Positions 19,982 through 29,667 of a stretch of 64,000 bases of DNA are shown here, piece by piece (position 1 is the stretch's first letter; every line of letters begins with the position of its first letter). The notes beneath the pieces are model-generated. The model was not told the DNA's origin. It searched no databases and saw nothing but the letters and a program-made list of their open reading frames with translations. The stretch spans positions 806,001 through 870,000 of the forward strand of contig JACKHI010000001.1 of NCBI GenBank assembly GCA_020639075.1. The letters run 5' to 3'. The position numbers and the translations under genes were made by a program. The stretch comes from Phycisphaerales bacterium. GTDB taxonomy: Bacteria > Planctomycetota > Phycisphaerae > UBA1845 > UTPLA1.

Positions 19982-20698
19982 CTAACCGCTCCGTCGAGTG
20001 CGATGCGCCGCGAACATAAGCACCGGCGACGCCAGGAGCCAAACCGTCGTCGGCTCCGGGATCGCAGTGACCTCAAAGTGGGCGTTGCCAATGCCGGAGG
20101 CAAGCGCCGATCCGGAGACGCCACTGTCCGCGTCAATCAAGAACGAATATTGCATGACGAATGTCTCGTTGGCGGGAAACAGAATATCCGAGGACCCCGC
20201 CGTGACCGTTCCCGCATGAGGTCCGCCTGTGGTTGTGCTGTAGAGATCGTAATCCACTACGATTACTCCAATCCCGTCTTCTGTGCTAATTCCAAGGTCG
20301 ACAATGGTGAACATGGAGTCTCGTGGAAGGTTGTAGTCAAACTCCGACGTGCCCGAGATCAACAAGGGGACCGGCGAGTTGATGTAGAAGAGGCCTGCAC
20401 TCGTGACACGGCGATTCGCACCTGGAATCGCAGCGACCTGCAAGTTGGATGCAATATCAAAGTCACCGCTCAAGGCGTTCCATTCGAAGTCATAGGAGGC
20501 GGACGCAATCGACCCGAGCAACTCAATTGTGTGACTTTCCATGAATGGAGAAATCGGATCTCGAAACCTGTCGTTTTGCGGGTCAGCATTCCCAGGGGCG
20601 ATGAGGACACCAAGGCTCCAGTCTTCGATGAAGTTCGCCTGTACCGGCGCGACCAAAACCGCAACGACCAACCCGACGGTGAGTGCCAGACGGAACAT
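19982..20698 (-). CDS. PEP-CTERM sorted exported protein
   Basis: A 238-residue exported protein. A signal peptide (about 1-21, ending APVQA) precedes a beta-rich domain with no recognised family, and the C-terminus carries the sorting signal AIPEPTTVWLLASPVLMFA followed by HRTRRS: the PEP motif, hydrophobic helix and basic tail recognised by exosortase. Such proteins are anchored or released at the cell surface, often in biofilm-forming bacteria. The ATG at 20698 is chosen for its strong GGAGGG ribosome site. No exosortase gene is in the window. It lies 270 bases downstream of the glycosyltransferase gene and is probably transcribed separately. Confidence 0.85.
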   Translation of the reverse strand: MFRLALTVGLVVAVLVAPVQANFIEDWSLGVLIAPGNADPQNDRFRDPISPFMESHTIELLGSIASASYDFEWNALSGDFDIASNLQVAAIPGANRRVTSAGLFYINSPVPLLISGTSEFDYNLPRDSMFTIVDLGISTEDGIGVIVVDYDLYSTTTGGPHAGTVTAGSSDILFPANETFVMQYSFLIDADSGVSGSALASGIGNAHFEVTAIPEPTTVWLLASPVLMFAAHRTRRSG

Positions 20699-20834
20699 GA
20701 CAATTCCCTCCAAGCAACTGAATTGTATCCGCAGGCGGGCGGCGGAATCAAAGATCTGGCACGTCCGGAAGAAGCACCGGTCAAGAATCCGAAGGATGAC
20801 GTGATAAGAACGAAGCGCTCCGCGCTGCCGGCAC

Positions 20835-20874
20835 ATTCGCCTTGGTTTGCGGCCAATTGCGGGCAATTGCACTT
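20835..20874. repeat. 10-bp phased TTTGC-type motif (copy A)
   Basis: TTCGC, TTTGC, ATTGC and ATTGC end at 20840, 20850, 20860 and 20870, exactly 10 bases apart. The stretch TTTGCGGCC-N-N-TTGCGGGC closely matches the 62081-62106 part of the longer array at 62061-62110. It lies about 140-175 bases upstream of the PEP-CTERM start. Confidence 0.55.
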
Positions 20875-20967
20875 TTGGGTTTTTGCTGCAAACGCGATAA
20901 CTGGAAGGGAACAAAAGGACTTAAATGGTGCAAGACGAAATCAACAGAGAATCGCGCATCAACCGCC

Positions 20968-22221
20968 TCAGATCCCCAGCACCGCCCGCACCATGCGCTC
21001 CATGTTCGCCCGTTCGTCGAACATCGACTTCGCACGCGCCAGCGCCCCCGCCGAACAGCGATCGTACGTCGCTCGATCGCTTCGCAATCGACGTATCGCA
21101 TTTACCAGCGCATCGGCATCATCCGGCGGCACCACGAGCCCGCACTCGCCGTCCACAATCGCCTCGCGCATGCCGCCCACATCCGTCACGATGCACGGGA
21201 TTCCCCGCGCCATCGCCTCGATCACGCTGTTCGACATCGACTCCCTTTGCGACGCGTGCACGTATATATCGACATTTGCATATATCGCGTCGCGATCCTG
21301 TACGAATCCCGCCAATCGAACGCGGCCGTTCAGACCCGCCTCGGCGCAACGCTCGCGAAGGTCATCAACCCACGGTCCATCCCCATAGTACGTCAGCTCC
21401 GCCTCCGCATCTTCACGAGCGATTCGCTCAAACGCCGACAACAATCGGTCGGCGCCTTTCGCCTCCGTCAGGCGACCGACAGTCGCGATACGATGCGTAC
21501 TTGCCCGCGACGGGCACGCGTCAATCGCACTCGCCCCGTTGTGAATCACGCAGCGTTTCCCACGCGGATATGCATACGTCTGCTCGTACTCCTCAGCGAC
21601 GCGCTCGCTGTTGTACACGAGCGTCTGCGACAACATGGCCGGAAGTCGATGCCGCCAGATCACACGACGCCGCCACAATCCGGGACGCGGAAAAACGCCC
21701 GCAATCCTGCGGCGCGGCGGCGCCGGAATCGGCTGCGGCGGCTGCCGCAAACTCGACACGACGCGCAATCGAGCCGCTCGCGCCGCCAGCAACGAGGCGC
21801 AATACGCGGAGCCGCTCGCCTGCTGAACAAACAGCGCCGTATCCGCATGCGTCGCCCGAAACCAGCGAATCCTATCGAGTACAAGCGACGGATCGACTCC
21901 GCGATCGCCGGACAGAACGTCATCCAGCCAGTCCGTCTTCTCGACGGTCAACTGATTCGGATGATAGGTCTCAAGCAAATGGTCGTAGATGCTCGACCCG
22001 GAGTAGCCGACGTGGACGAGTGCCCCCGCATCGATCAGTGCGGGAATCACCGTCTGAATGTACTTCTCAGCCCCGCCTGTATAAGTGATGTCGCCGACGC
22101 GAACATGATGCACAGCGATCAGCACAACGCGTCTGCCTTCAGCGCCGGCGATCGGCGCAAATCGCCGCGAACCGACCGCCGTGGACGGATGCGCATCGAT
22201 TGGCGTCATGTCGGTCGTCAT
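20968..22221 (-). CDS. Glycosyltransferase family 4 protein
   Basis: A 417-residue GT-B glycosyltransferase. The N-terminal acceptor domain contains TYTGGAEKYIQTVIPAL (the Gly-rich GGAE loop), and the C-terminal donor domain has RIATVGRLTEAKGADRLLSAF and the family EX7E motif in HASQRESMSNSVIEAMARG, followed by GIPCIVTDVGGMREAI. It should transfer a nucleotide-activated sugar to a glycan or lipid carrier. Substrate is unknown. It has no signal or membrane helix. It is the last gene of the minus-strand run that begins with the VWA/ExbBD genes, 78 bases after the 889-residue exported protein, so it may belong to the same operon. Confidence 0.88.
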   Translation of the reverse strand: MTTDMTPIDAHPSTAVGSRRFAPIAGAEGRRVVLIAVHHVRVGDITYTGGAEKYIQTVIPALIDAGALVHVGYSGSSIYDHLLETYHPNQLTVEKTDWLDDVLSGDRGVDPSLVLDRIRWFRATHADTALFVQQASGSAYCASLLAARAARLRVVSSLRQPPQPIPAPPRRRIAGVFPRPGLWRRRVIWRHRLPAMLSQTLVYNSERVAEEYEQTYAYPRGKRCVIHNGASAIDACPSRASTHRIATVGRLTEAKGADRLLSAFERIAREDAEAELTYYGDGPWVDDLRERCAEAGLNGRVRLAGFVQDRDAIYANVDIYVHASQRESMSNSVIEAMARGIPCIVTDVGGMREAIVDGECGLVVPPDDADALVNAIRRLRSDRATYDRCSAGALARAKSMFDERANMERMVRAVLGI

Positions 22222-22299
22222 GTCGCAGACTCGCGGTCCGTCGCAAGGCCGAGGATTCGACGCGTCGCCGTGTTCCCGACGTTCTACATGCCGGACGTA

Positions 22300-24969
22300 T
22301 CAACCCGCATTCGAAGGCCCGCTGGCCGGAGCCAACGGATTGACAGGAATGAGAGGATTCACGATCCCAATGAAATCCTCATTCGTAACGAATTCGCCGA
22401 AAGGCGAGAGAAGATCCTCTTCTTCGATCGGCCAGCTCGATTCGTCCCCCAGCCAGACGTCGAACACGATCAAGTCATGATCGCAGTCGGCGCCGGGAAT
22501 CTCCACGCGACCGAGGAGACGCTTCATCGGCGGCACATTGTTGAATCGCTGCGCCGCCGCCGGGTCCTCTTTCAGGCAGTACGCGATCGCATCCAACGCT
22601 TCGGGCCGGGCAAACAGCAATTGCCGGTGCTTTCCCTTGAAGTCGACATCGATGGCGAAACACCATTCACGATGCCAGTCCAGCACATTGTTGAAAACGA
22701 CGTCCCGATCGCTGTCCTTGTTCCAACCCGTCGGCGGCGTTCGGTAGTTCGCACAGGGTCGCCGTCCCGGGACGGCGATGGCGACATGACCGAATCGGCC
22801 CGCAACATCCGATGTGAGCGTCAAGCCCTTTTCGCCGCTCGCTTCAGCAAGATCGAGCAACGGCAACTCGCGGCGCCAGTCGTCCCGGACTGCTTTCCAG
22901 TCGAACGTCGCCGTGCCGTCGGACCACCCCGAATTCAATGCGACGACATTGCCATCGGGCTTCGTGTGAATGACGGCAAAACCACCGATGGGTCTGCCGT
23001 CGACCGACAGCATCGACGCCTTGAATGCGGATGCGTCGATTGGATTCGATTCACGCGTCACAACTTCAACTGTGTTCCATCCCTTGCGGAGCTTGATACC
23101 GGCGAACGCGGCATACACCCCCGCCGTTTCGACGCTGGAGGCCTCGGCGCCGCGCCGCACGATTCGACCGTTCACCCGAACACCGAGCGGATGCGCCTGA
23201 TCAGTCCGCAATTGGACGAGTTGATCGTTTGGCACGTATACCCAGCAGCTCGCGCGAAGTCGTCCCGACGCGCCGCCGGTGACGATCGATTCAAACGAAA
23301 CGTTCGAATCGTTGAAGACCATGGCTTTCCCCGTGTCGCCGTTCGTGACGGGCAGATTCTCGAACAACCCGGCTGGACTGTCGCCGCTCACGACGGAAAA
23401 CGGACCGTCAAGCCGCCATGTGCGAAGGAACGACTCCTCCAAAGGAAGATCCGCGACGCCGACGCCCGCGTACGCGTTGCGCGGCAGCAGATACCGCAGC
23501 GCCGATCGGCAGGAAAACCCGACTTGAGGGCTGGGCGCCATCCCGACAGAAACGGCATCCTCGGACGGCGGTAACGTGGTCATCGCGCCGGATCGGCGTC
23601 CGGCGTCGGCCATCATCTGGTAGGCGATTTCCACGAAGTCCGACCAGCGTGCATTGTGCGAGGCAGTGGCGATCGACGCGCCTCTCGGCCCGGCGCCCGG
23701 CGGCGATACGCGCACATCGGCAGCGGACGCGCCAACGGCGCTTGGCCGGATCACAATGACGCCGTCAAACCATCCCTCACGCTCGAACTTGTCGGGTGCC
23801 GGCCCCGAGATTCCATTTGCATACTCCTTGATTCGAAACTCGTCCTCTGAGTTCACGATCTGTACAGTGAACTCGACGCGAACGGCATTCGACGTTGCGG
23901 CGGCGATCATCTTTCGCGCGATTGAAAGATGATCCATCAACATAACGATGTCCTCATCGGACAGCGTCGTGCCTGAGGAAGCCTTCATGATCACTGCGAG
24001 AACATCCAGACGCGTTGCATCGGACGTCGGCGACGCCGTCTCGCATCGATCGATGTACTGCAGCAGACCGATCAGATCGCTGCCGATCATTTCAAAGCAC
24101 TCGCCGGCGCGATACTGAGAATCCGCGTGCATCGGGTAGATGACGCGACATTCCTCGAATTCATCGTAGGCGGGACGATACAGACCGCAGAATTGCAGAT
24201 AGAGTCCCCAGCGATAGTGCTCGAGGAAATTCCCGGTCAGCTTCGTTTCACGTTCAAGATACGCAAGACGACGCATCGACCGCCTCGCAAACCGCGAGAC
24301 ATTCGATTCACCCGCGTCGCAAAGCGCGCGCAGAGCGGTAATGGCCTGGTCCCGCCGACCAGCGAATTCGTCGATCATCGCCTGAAAGTAGGTGCGCGCC
24401 TCAGCCTGTTGCGCCGATCTGGCGAATTCCGAGAGCGGTCCATCCAAACTCATCCGATTGGGGCCGCCGAGCAGCACGGGATCCGGCATGCCGAGAACGG
24501 CAATCGTCAGCGCCTCTGCATCGCTCTTCAGATTCAGCTTTGCGAGCAAGCGACCGGCTGCAAATTCCGGGTTTGCACGGATCGTATCCACGTTGATCAC
24601 GTACGCCGTCGGTCGCGGGGACAGCACCCAATCCGGCAGTTGCTTTCCGCCGATTTCAATCGAAAGCGTCGCCGGCACCTGCGGAGCCGGAGGCGGATTC
24701 TCGCCTTCAACCCCGCCGGCTGGCGCCGCGAGTTGCGGTTGCGCCCCGATGAACACCAGCGGCTGCACGGACTGTCCCTGCGAAGCGCCCGAAAGTCGGA
24801 ACGAAAGGGCCTGTACGCCCTTCTTGATTGTGGCGTTACCCAGCGGAACGACCGTGATCTCGTCGCTCGGCGCCGCGAGTGCGACGGACGACGCGGTGCC
24901 CAGCAGCGTCGTCGCCACAAGGCATGCCGTCAGCGGGATTCTTCGAAAAACTCTCGGGTCAAATCGCAT
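22300..24969 (-). CDS. Large exported protein of unknown function with TPR-like region
   Basis: An 889-residue protein with a clear signal peptide (about residues 1-32, ending SVALA). The middle (about 170-310) has helical repeats resembling TPRs (YRWGLYLQFCGLYRPAYDEFEEC, SQYRAGECFEMIGSDLIGLL). The C-terminal half has beta-rich blocks, including a ligand-binding-like jelly-roll segment (VYAAFAGIKLRKGWNTVEVV near 640) of the type found in enzymes that handle glycans. No catalytic motif is recognised. It lies in the same direction as, and 134 bases after, the small membrane protein gene, which suggests it is a periplasmic partner of the ExbBD system. Its function is unknown. Confidence 0.7.
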   Translation of the reverse strand: MRFDPRVFRRIPLTACLVATTLLGTASSVALAAPSDEITVVPLGNATIKKGVQALSFRLSGASQGQSVQPLVFIGAQPQLAAPAGGVEGENPPPAPQVPATLSIEIGGKQLPDWVLSPRPTAYVINVDTIRANPEFAAGRLLAKLNLKSDAEALTIAVLGMPDPVLLGGPNRMSLDGPLSEFARSAQQAEARTYFQAMIDEFAGRRDQAITALRALCDAGESNVSRFARRSMRRLAYLERETKLTGNFLEHYRWGLYLQFCGLYRPAYDEFEECRVIYPMHADSQYRAGECFEMIGSDLIGLLQYIDRCETASPTSDATRLDVLAVIMKASSGTTLSDEDIVMLMDHLSIARKMIAAATSNAVRVEFTVQIVNSEDEFRIKEYANGISGPAPDKFEREGWFDGVIVIRPSAVGASAADVRVSPPGAGPRGASIATASHNARWSDFVEIAYQMMADAGRRSGAMTTLPPSEDAVSVGMAPSPQVGFSCRSALRYLLPRNAYAGVGVADLPLEESFLRTWRLDGPFSVVSGDSPAGLFENLPVTNGDTGKAMVFNDSNVSFESIVTGGASGRLRASCWVYVPNDQLVQLRTDQAHPLGVRVNGRIVRRGAEASSVETAGVYAAFAGIKLRKGWNTVEVVTRESNPIDASAFKASMLSVDGRPIGGFAVIHTKPDGNVVALNSGWSDGTATFDWKAVRDDWRRELPLLDLAEASGEKGLTLTSDVAGRFGHVAIAVPGRRPCANYRTPPTGWNKDSDRDVVFNNVLDWHREWCFAIDVDFKGKHRQLLFARPEALDAIAYCLKEDPAAAQRFNNVPPMKRLLGRVEIPGADCDHDLIVFDVWLGDESSWPIEEEDLLSPFGEFVTNEDFIGIVNPLIPVNPLAPASGPSNAG

Positions 24970-25103
24970 CGTGGTTCTCTCGTAGGTCGAATATCAATAC
25001 CGGCACGATTATCCGGGCGAACTCTGATGATTCTCCCAACGAGCGCTCTGATGTGCAACCGCCGGCGGTCAGCCGCGTGCAAAACCCTCGTAACGTACTG
25101 GGA

Positions 25104-25955
25104 TCATCCGCGAGTAGAATGATCTTCCGGCGTCGATTCCCGCGATTTTTCGCCCATCCATTCAAAATCCGACGGGGTCCCGGAAACACTCGGTCGATCC
25201 GCCGGCGACTTAGGCACTGTCGCCGACGCCGCCGCTTGTCGGCGCAACATCATGACAAGAAGGAACAGCCCGAAGGTTATGCCGGCCATTGCCGTCAGAA
25301 TGTCGCGACTATTCACTCCGCTCTCTGAGCGGACGCCGTTCCGGGCTGTCTCGACGACATCAAACGTCCTTGCGACGAACAGCGGTCCGGCGCCCTCGTC
25401 GCCCGATTCCGTCCGATACGATCGCACTTTGATGAAAAACCCGCGAACTCGAACGAGCGACTTCCGCGGCGTACTCGGCGGCGGATCGACAAGGACAAGC
25501 GTCGCGATCGCACTGCTTCCCGGAGTGCCGAGATCGACTTGTCGCAGTCGCCCAACGCCGGGCCGCGACACAACTTCGTATTCAGGCTGTTCACGCAACA
25601 CGCGGCCCTCGACGCATTCGGCGCGCCCCCGATAGTCGCTGGGGCGCTCCATGAGGTACTGCCACGGCACAACGTCATCGAAACCGCACGCCGTCGACGA
25701 CAGTGCCGCCGGATGTTCACGAAGATACCGGCAAAACCAATAGAATCCCTCATCGTCAAAGGAGAATGTCAGGTCCTTGATGTCGGCAAGCAGATCGATG
25801 CCCGCTTGAGTGCTCGATGAATCGGCTTCCAAAGCGTCGTCCGGTTGCGGGGGCGATGCAACGGTGATTGACGCATACCAGACAACGATCGCCGTCGTCG
25901 CCATGCCGGCGACGCGCCTTCCGCGGGATCGAATCTGCAGGACTGAATAACGCAT
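25104..25955 (-). CDS. Hypothetical bitopic membrane protein with OB-like domain
   Basis: A 283-residue protein with an N-terminal hydrophobic segment (about 15-34), a periplasmic domain and a C-terminal helix ILTAMAGITFGLFLLVMML (about 217-235) followed by a Ser/Pro tail. In the domain, AECVEGRVL and LVRVRGFFIKVRSY alternate like strands of an OB fold. No family is recognised. ATG at 25955 is chosen because it follows the TPR gene stop by only 8 bases; longer readings run into that gene. The tight spacing places it in the ExbBD operon. Confidence 0.65.
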   Translation of the reverse strand: MRYSVLQIRSRGRRVAGMATTAIVVWYASITVASPPQPDDALEADSSSTQAGIDLLADIKDLTFSFDDEGFYWFCRYLREHPAALSSTACGFDDVVPWQYLMERPSDYRGRAECVEGRVLREQPEYEVVSRPGVGRLRQVDLGTPGSSAIATLVLVDPPPSTPRKSLVRVRGFFIKVRSYRTESGDEGAGPLFVARTFDVVETARNGVRSESGVNSRDILTAMAGITFGLFLLVMMLRRQAAASATVPKSPADRPSVSGTPSDFEWMGEKSRESTPEDHSTRG

Positions 25956-25963
25956 GTCGTACT

Positions 25964-28660
25964 TTACGGGTTCTTCTGCATCTCGCTGGCCCGTTGCGCA
26001 CTCGACAGCAGGTCCATCAACTGTCCCTGCCAGGGCGGACCGCCGAGTCGCGGCTCCCACGCGCGTTCGCTTTCGATGCCGGCCACGACTTCCGCGGCCT
26101 TTCCGTGGCGAAGCTGGTGCTTCAGCCAGTGATAGCGCGCTTCCCAGTACACTTTCGGCGCACGTGTCCTCAACGCCGGATCCGCAAGAAGTCGCGCCCA
26201 TTGCGACTCGGCCTCGTCGTACAGTTTCTCTCGCTGCGGCCCCGTTGCCACGCCGGCCAGGTCTTCCTGAAGCCGGGCGGCGCGACGCAGGAACGTGCCG
26301 TTGGTCGGCGATTCCTCGATCAGCTTATCCAGCAACGTCTTCGCTTCGCCGAGCTGACCGGCGGACATCAGCGTGTCGATCAGTGCCAACTGAGCGACAC
26401 TCACATGTTTGCGATGTTCGGGCCGGCCTTCGAGCCATTCGATCAGATAGCGAATCGTGGGGACCGTCTGCTCCGCAAGGCGCCGCGCCTCGTCGCGCCG
26501 GCCGAAGCGCTGCAGTTTCTCGATTTCAGACTGCATGTCGGCGGCGAGAGAGATCAGAACGCCGCCGAGATCCTCGTCGATCCCCTGGCGAATAAACTGC
26601 TCCAGCGCCCGGTTCGCCTCAGCAGTGCGGGCCGTCGATTGGTAACATCGGATTCGCAGGCCGAGTTGACGAGCGTCGGGCTCCATGTTCTCGATCATTT
26701 TGAGGCAGGCGTCGAAGTCGCGAAGATCATCGCCCGCGTAGATCGACGCGGCCGCCAGGATCGCGTCGCGCCGCCAGCGCTTGAGCGTCTTGCGATCGGG
26801 ACTCCCGGAAACATGAACGGCGCGTCCGTCCCGCATCGCGTCGAGTTCCGCATCGATACGCTCGGCGAGGAATTTCCATACGTCGATCGCCGCCCGGGCC
26901 ATGCGCTGCTTGGTCATGATCGTCGCGCTGTCGGGCATCTGTTCATAGACGCGCTGCCGGCAGCGCGCGGCGTTGCGGCGCGCTTCCCAGTAATTCGGCG
27001 ACGACTCCCGAACCTCGTTGTATGACTCGATCGCGATTTCGTATTGCTTCGCCTCTTCCAGGGACAGCGCCGCGACCCAGATCGCCTCTTCGGCGAGCGG
27101 CGTGTCGGGCCGGCGCGCGTGCAGGAGCCGGGCCGCCTCGGCCAGCGTCAGGTAATCGTCAACGGACTGCGTTTCGGCCGCGATCTGCTTCCACGTGCGA
27201 TAGGCATAATCGTACGTGTTGGGCGCGCCGACTTCAGACGCAGGCCGCTTCGCCTCCTCCAGAAAGATCGACGCGGCCTCGCGCAGTCTCGTCAATTGGA
27301 AAAGACAGACGGCTTTGTTGAACCGGGCGAGATGCCGTTCCTCCGGCGCCGGATCGCGGGCCAGTAACAAATCCCACGCCTTCACGGCCCGTTCGAACTG
27401 CCGATCGGCCATCCAACGTCCCGCGGCGATTCCCAATTCAACTGTCGTGAGCTCCGTCAGGTCGCGCTCCGCACCGGCAATCTGGTTCAGGTAGACTTGT
27501 ACGATTTCCGACCAGACGCCCCCCTGCCGCGCCAGTTTCACGAACTCCATTTCCGCGCGCTTCTCCAACTCGACGCGCGCGGGCGATCCCGCTGGAAGTC
27601 CCTTCGCTTCCGCGATATACGTGTATGCATAGACGAGCGGACCCAGACGCACGTAAAACGTCGGCTCCGCGTCTGTCGTCTCGTTTTTTAGCTGGTCCAA
27701 CGTCTGTCGCGCGGCGGCGAATTGACCGTCGGCGATGTAGGACCTCGCCATTTCGTACATCGCGCGGGACGTCATCTCCGCCGGTTCGGTCGATTGAATC
27801 ACGCGGGAGAACTGAACATTCGCCTCGTCAAATCGGCGGGATTCACGCTGCGCGATCCCGAATCCGAGCTGCGCGTTGTAACGAATCGACTGATCGCTCG
27901 CATGCAGCAGGACGTCCTCGAACGCCGTCCTTGCATCGACGACCCAATCGCTGCGCTTTCGCGCATCGGGCTCGCTGAGCATCGCGCGATAGATCGAACA
28001 CCATGCGGCGTTCAGCATCTGTCGCTCGAGCATCGGACCGATCTTGCCGGATAGGCCGTAGAGCAGATACGTCTCGTCCGGATCGACGCTCGAACGCAGC
28101 TTCATGTCGTCGAGAATGTCGCCCGCGGATGCGTAGAGCGCCGCGGTTTCCGCGAGCACCGACATGGCATGGGCCCGATCAAATGCGAGCCCGCTGGATA
28201 TCTCGAACTGATCCAGGTCCGGACCGACGACGCGCCGCAACAGCAGATCCGCCAGTTCCAGCTGCCACTGGGCGAGGCGGAATCGCCCCGGCTCGCCCTC
28301 TTTCGCAGCGACGGCCTCGGCCGCCCGAATGGATTCGCGATATCGCTGCGTCGCCATTGCGATCAGCTTCGACTTGACGGCCGCGTCTGTCTCCTCTTCG
28401 GCGCCGCGCGCCGCGGCCCGGGCGACGTGAATCTTGAGCAATGCCGGCCGCCCTTCGATCATCGGCTCGATCAGTTCGGGCATGCCGCGCTCGACGAGCC
28501 CGGCGATCAGCGTTCGCTCTTTCCGCGACAGCTTCTGGTCTTCGGCCGTTGCGGTCCCGGCGCTCGCAATCGTCAGGAGGATGGCTGCCGCCAGCAGACC
28601 AACGCGGGGCGTCGTCAGGTTAATGTGGAATCGCGTCATGCCTGGGTATGGACGTCGCAT
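25964..28660 (-). CDS. Large exported TPR protein of the ExbBD operon
   Basis: An 898-residue protein made mostly of tetratricopeptide-like helical repeats. A signal peptide (ending ASAGTATA, about residues 1-38) directs it to the periplasm. Repeats are clear at LRFNAQLGFGIAQRESRRFDEA-like blocks around 270, at LGIAAGRWMADRQFERAVKAW near 410, and near 540. No enzyme motif is seen. The ATG at 28660 lies one base after the ExbD2 stop and has AGGA upstream. TPR proteins next to ExbD in planctomycetes and Bacteroidetes are common; a scaffold role that receives force from the ExbBD motor is inferred. Confidence 0.78.
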   Translation of the reverse strand: MRRPYPGMTRFHINLTTPRVGLLAAAILLTIASAGTATAEDQKLSRKERTLIAGLVERGMPELIEPMIEGRPALLKIHVARAAARGAEEETDAAVKSKLIAMATQRYRESIRAAEAVAAKEGEPGRFRLAQWQLELADLLLRRVVGPDLDQFEISSGLAFDRAHAMSVLAETAALYASAGDILDDMKLRSSVDPDETYLLYGLSGKIGPMLERQMLNAAWCSIYRAMLSEPDARKRSDWVVDARTAFEDVLLHASDQSIRYNAQLGFGIAQRESRRFDEANVQFSRVIQSTEPAEMTSRAMYEMARSYIADGQFAAARQTLDQLKNETTDAEPTFYVRLGPLVYAYTYIAEAKGLPAGSPARVELEKRAEMEFVKLARQGGVWSEIVQVYLNQIAGAERDLTELTTVELGIAAGRWMADRQFERAVKAWDLLLARDPAPEERHLARFNKAVCLFQLTRLREAASIFLEEAKRPASEVGAPNTYDYAYRTWKQIAAETQSVDDYLTLAEAARLLHARRPDTPLAEEAIWVAALSLEEAKQYEIAIESYNEVRESSPNYWEARRNAARCRQRVYEQMPDSATIMTKQRMARAAIDVWKFLAERIDAELDAMRDGRAVHVSGSPDRKTLKRWRRDAILAAASIYAGDDLRDFDACLKMIENMEPDARQLGLRIRCYQSTARTAEANRALEQFIRQGIDEDLGGVLISLAADMQSEIEKLQRFGRRDEARRLAEQTVPTIRYLIEWLEGRPEHRKHVSVAQLALIDTLMSAGQLGEAKTLLDKLIEESPTNGTFLRRAARLQEDLAGVATGPQREKLYDEAESQWARLLADPALRTRAPKVYWEARYHWLKHQLRHGKAAEVVAGIESERAWEPRLGGPPWQGQLMDLLSSAQRASEMQKNP

Positions 28661-28661
28661 G

Positions 28662-29114
28662 CTATCCTGCGCCGCCCACAGAGAATTGTATGTTTGCGAA
28701 ACCGGCGCCGACACACGCGTCCATTGCCGATATCACGTGCTGGTACTCGACGTTCGGACTCGCCTCGATCAGCACGCGGCCGTCGGGGTTGGCCCCTTCA
28801 TCCTGCTTCTTTTTTAATACCGCCCGCAGCGTTGCAAACGAACCGTCGGGAAGTTGCGTATCCATGATGAATATCCGGCAGCCGTGACCGTCGGGCGTCT
28901 CCAACAGCGCGATATGAATCGTCGGAATGATCGTCACGCTCGCACCGCCGCCCGGGCCGATCTGTGACGGCAGCTCCGTCGGCAGCGCGCCTTCCTCCAC
29001 AGCGAGCCGCGCGCCGAGCATGAAGAAAACGAGAATGACCATCACGACGTCAACCATCGGCGCGAGGTTCGGCGCGTAGGAGCGACCCGGCGGTATGTCG
29101 CGCTTGAAATTCAC
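28662..29114 (-). CDS. ExbD/TolR-type motor protein 2
   Basis: A 150-residue ExbD/TolR protein: a short cytoplasmic N-terminus, one membrane helix NLAPMVDVVMVILVFFML (about 16-33) with the proton-carrying Asp at about residue 22, and a periplasmic domain ending in VISAMDACVGAGFANIQFS. The GTG start overlaps the ExbD1 stop (GTGA), so the two are co-translated. A second ExbD next to the first suggests a heteromeric ExbD pair inside the ExbB pentamer. Confidence 0.9.
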   Translation of the reverse strand: MNFKRDIPPGRSYAPNLAPMVDVVMVILVFFMLGARLAVEEGALPTELPSQIGPGGGASVTIIPTIHIALLETPDGHGCRIFIMDTQLPDGSFATLRAVLKKKQDEGANPDGRVLIEASPNVEYQHVISAMDACVGAGFANIQFSVGGAG

Positions 29115-29554
29115 GACGACTCACCTCCGCTGCCGCGCGGAACGGCACTGAACGTCACTTTCGTGACGCCGATCCGGCCGCAACCGACCATCACTTGCTG
29201 CACATACTCAAAAGGCAGCGTGCGATCGCCGCGGATAATGCAATTGACATTCGGCTGGTGCCGTTTCTCTTCCGTCAGTCGATTGAGAACGTCGGCGAGC
29301 GACATGATTTTCTCATCGACGACATATTCCACGCCCGTTCCGCCCTCGTCCCGCGCATCGCGGATGTTCACGACGAACCGATTCCCCAGATCCTGTCGGT
29401 CCGTGTCCTGCGCGGATCGCGCGACAGGCAGGTCAATTCGCGTGCTGCTCTCCCGCTCGACCATGCGCGTCGTCAACAGAAAGAAGATGAGCAGGCTCAT
29501 CGTGACGTCGACGACCGGCGCGAGATTCACGCGAATCGGCGTCTCGTCGGGCAC
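29111..29554 (-). CDS. ExbD/TolR-type motor protein 1
   Basis: A 147-residue ExbD/TolR protein with NLAPVVDVTMSLLIFFLL (about 10-27) holding the conserved Asp, then a periplasmic domain with ADVLNRLTEEKRHQP and CIIRGDRTLPFEYVQQVMVGCG. The first usable start is GTG at 29554; the frame stays open upstream for 34 codons without ATG, GTG or TTG, and reads as a basic RRRAIRRKRVSK sequence, so a rare ATT start giving a longer, more typical basic N-terminus cannot be excluded. It follows the ExbB gene by 113 bases. Confidence 0.88.
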   Translation of the reverse strand: MPDETPIRVNLAPVVDVTMSLLIFFLLTTRMVERESSTRIDLPVARSAQDTDRQDLGNRFVVNIRDARDEGGTGVEYVVDEKIMSLADVLNRLTEEKRHQPNVNCIIRGDRTLPFEYVQQVMVGCGRIGVTKVTFSAVPRGSGGESS

Positions 29555-29667
29555 TTTGGAAACACGTTTACGACGAATGGCTCGTCTCCGTTGGAAGTTC
29601 CGGCGTCTTGCGTCGTCCGACCGAATCGATCGCGGCGCCGATCGTTGTAGCCACCGCTACTGAGTTC

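Noticed and set aside
20842..23574. A 910-codon open frame on the plus strand opposite the glycosyltransferase and the 889-residue gene
   Set aside because: Its translation is rich in Arg, His and Pro with no motif, a typical GC-rich shadow. The minus-strand genes show a signal peptide and a GT4 signature.
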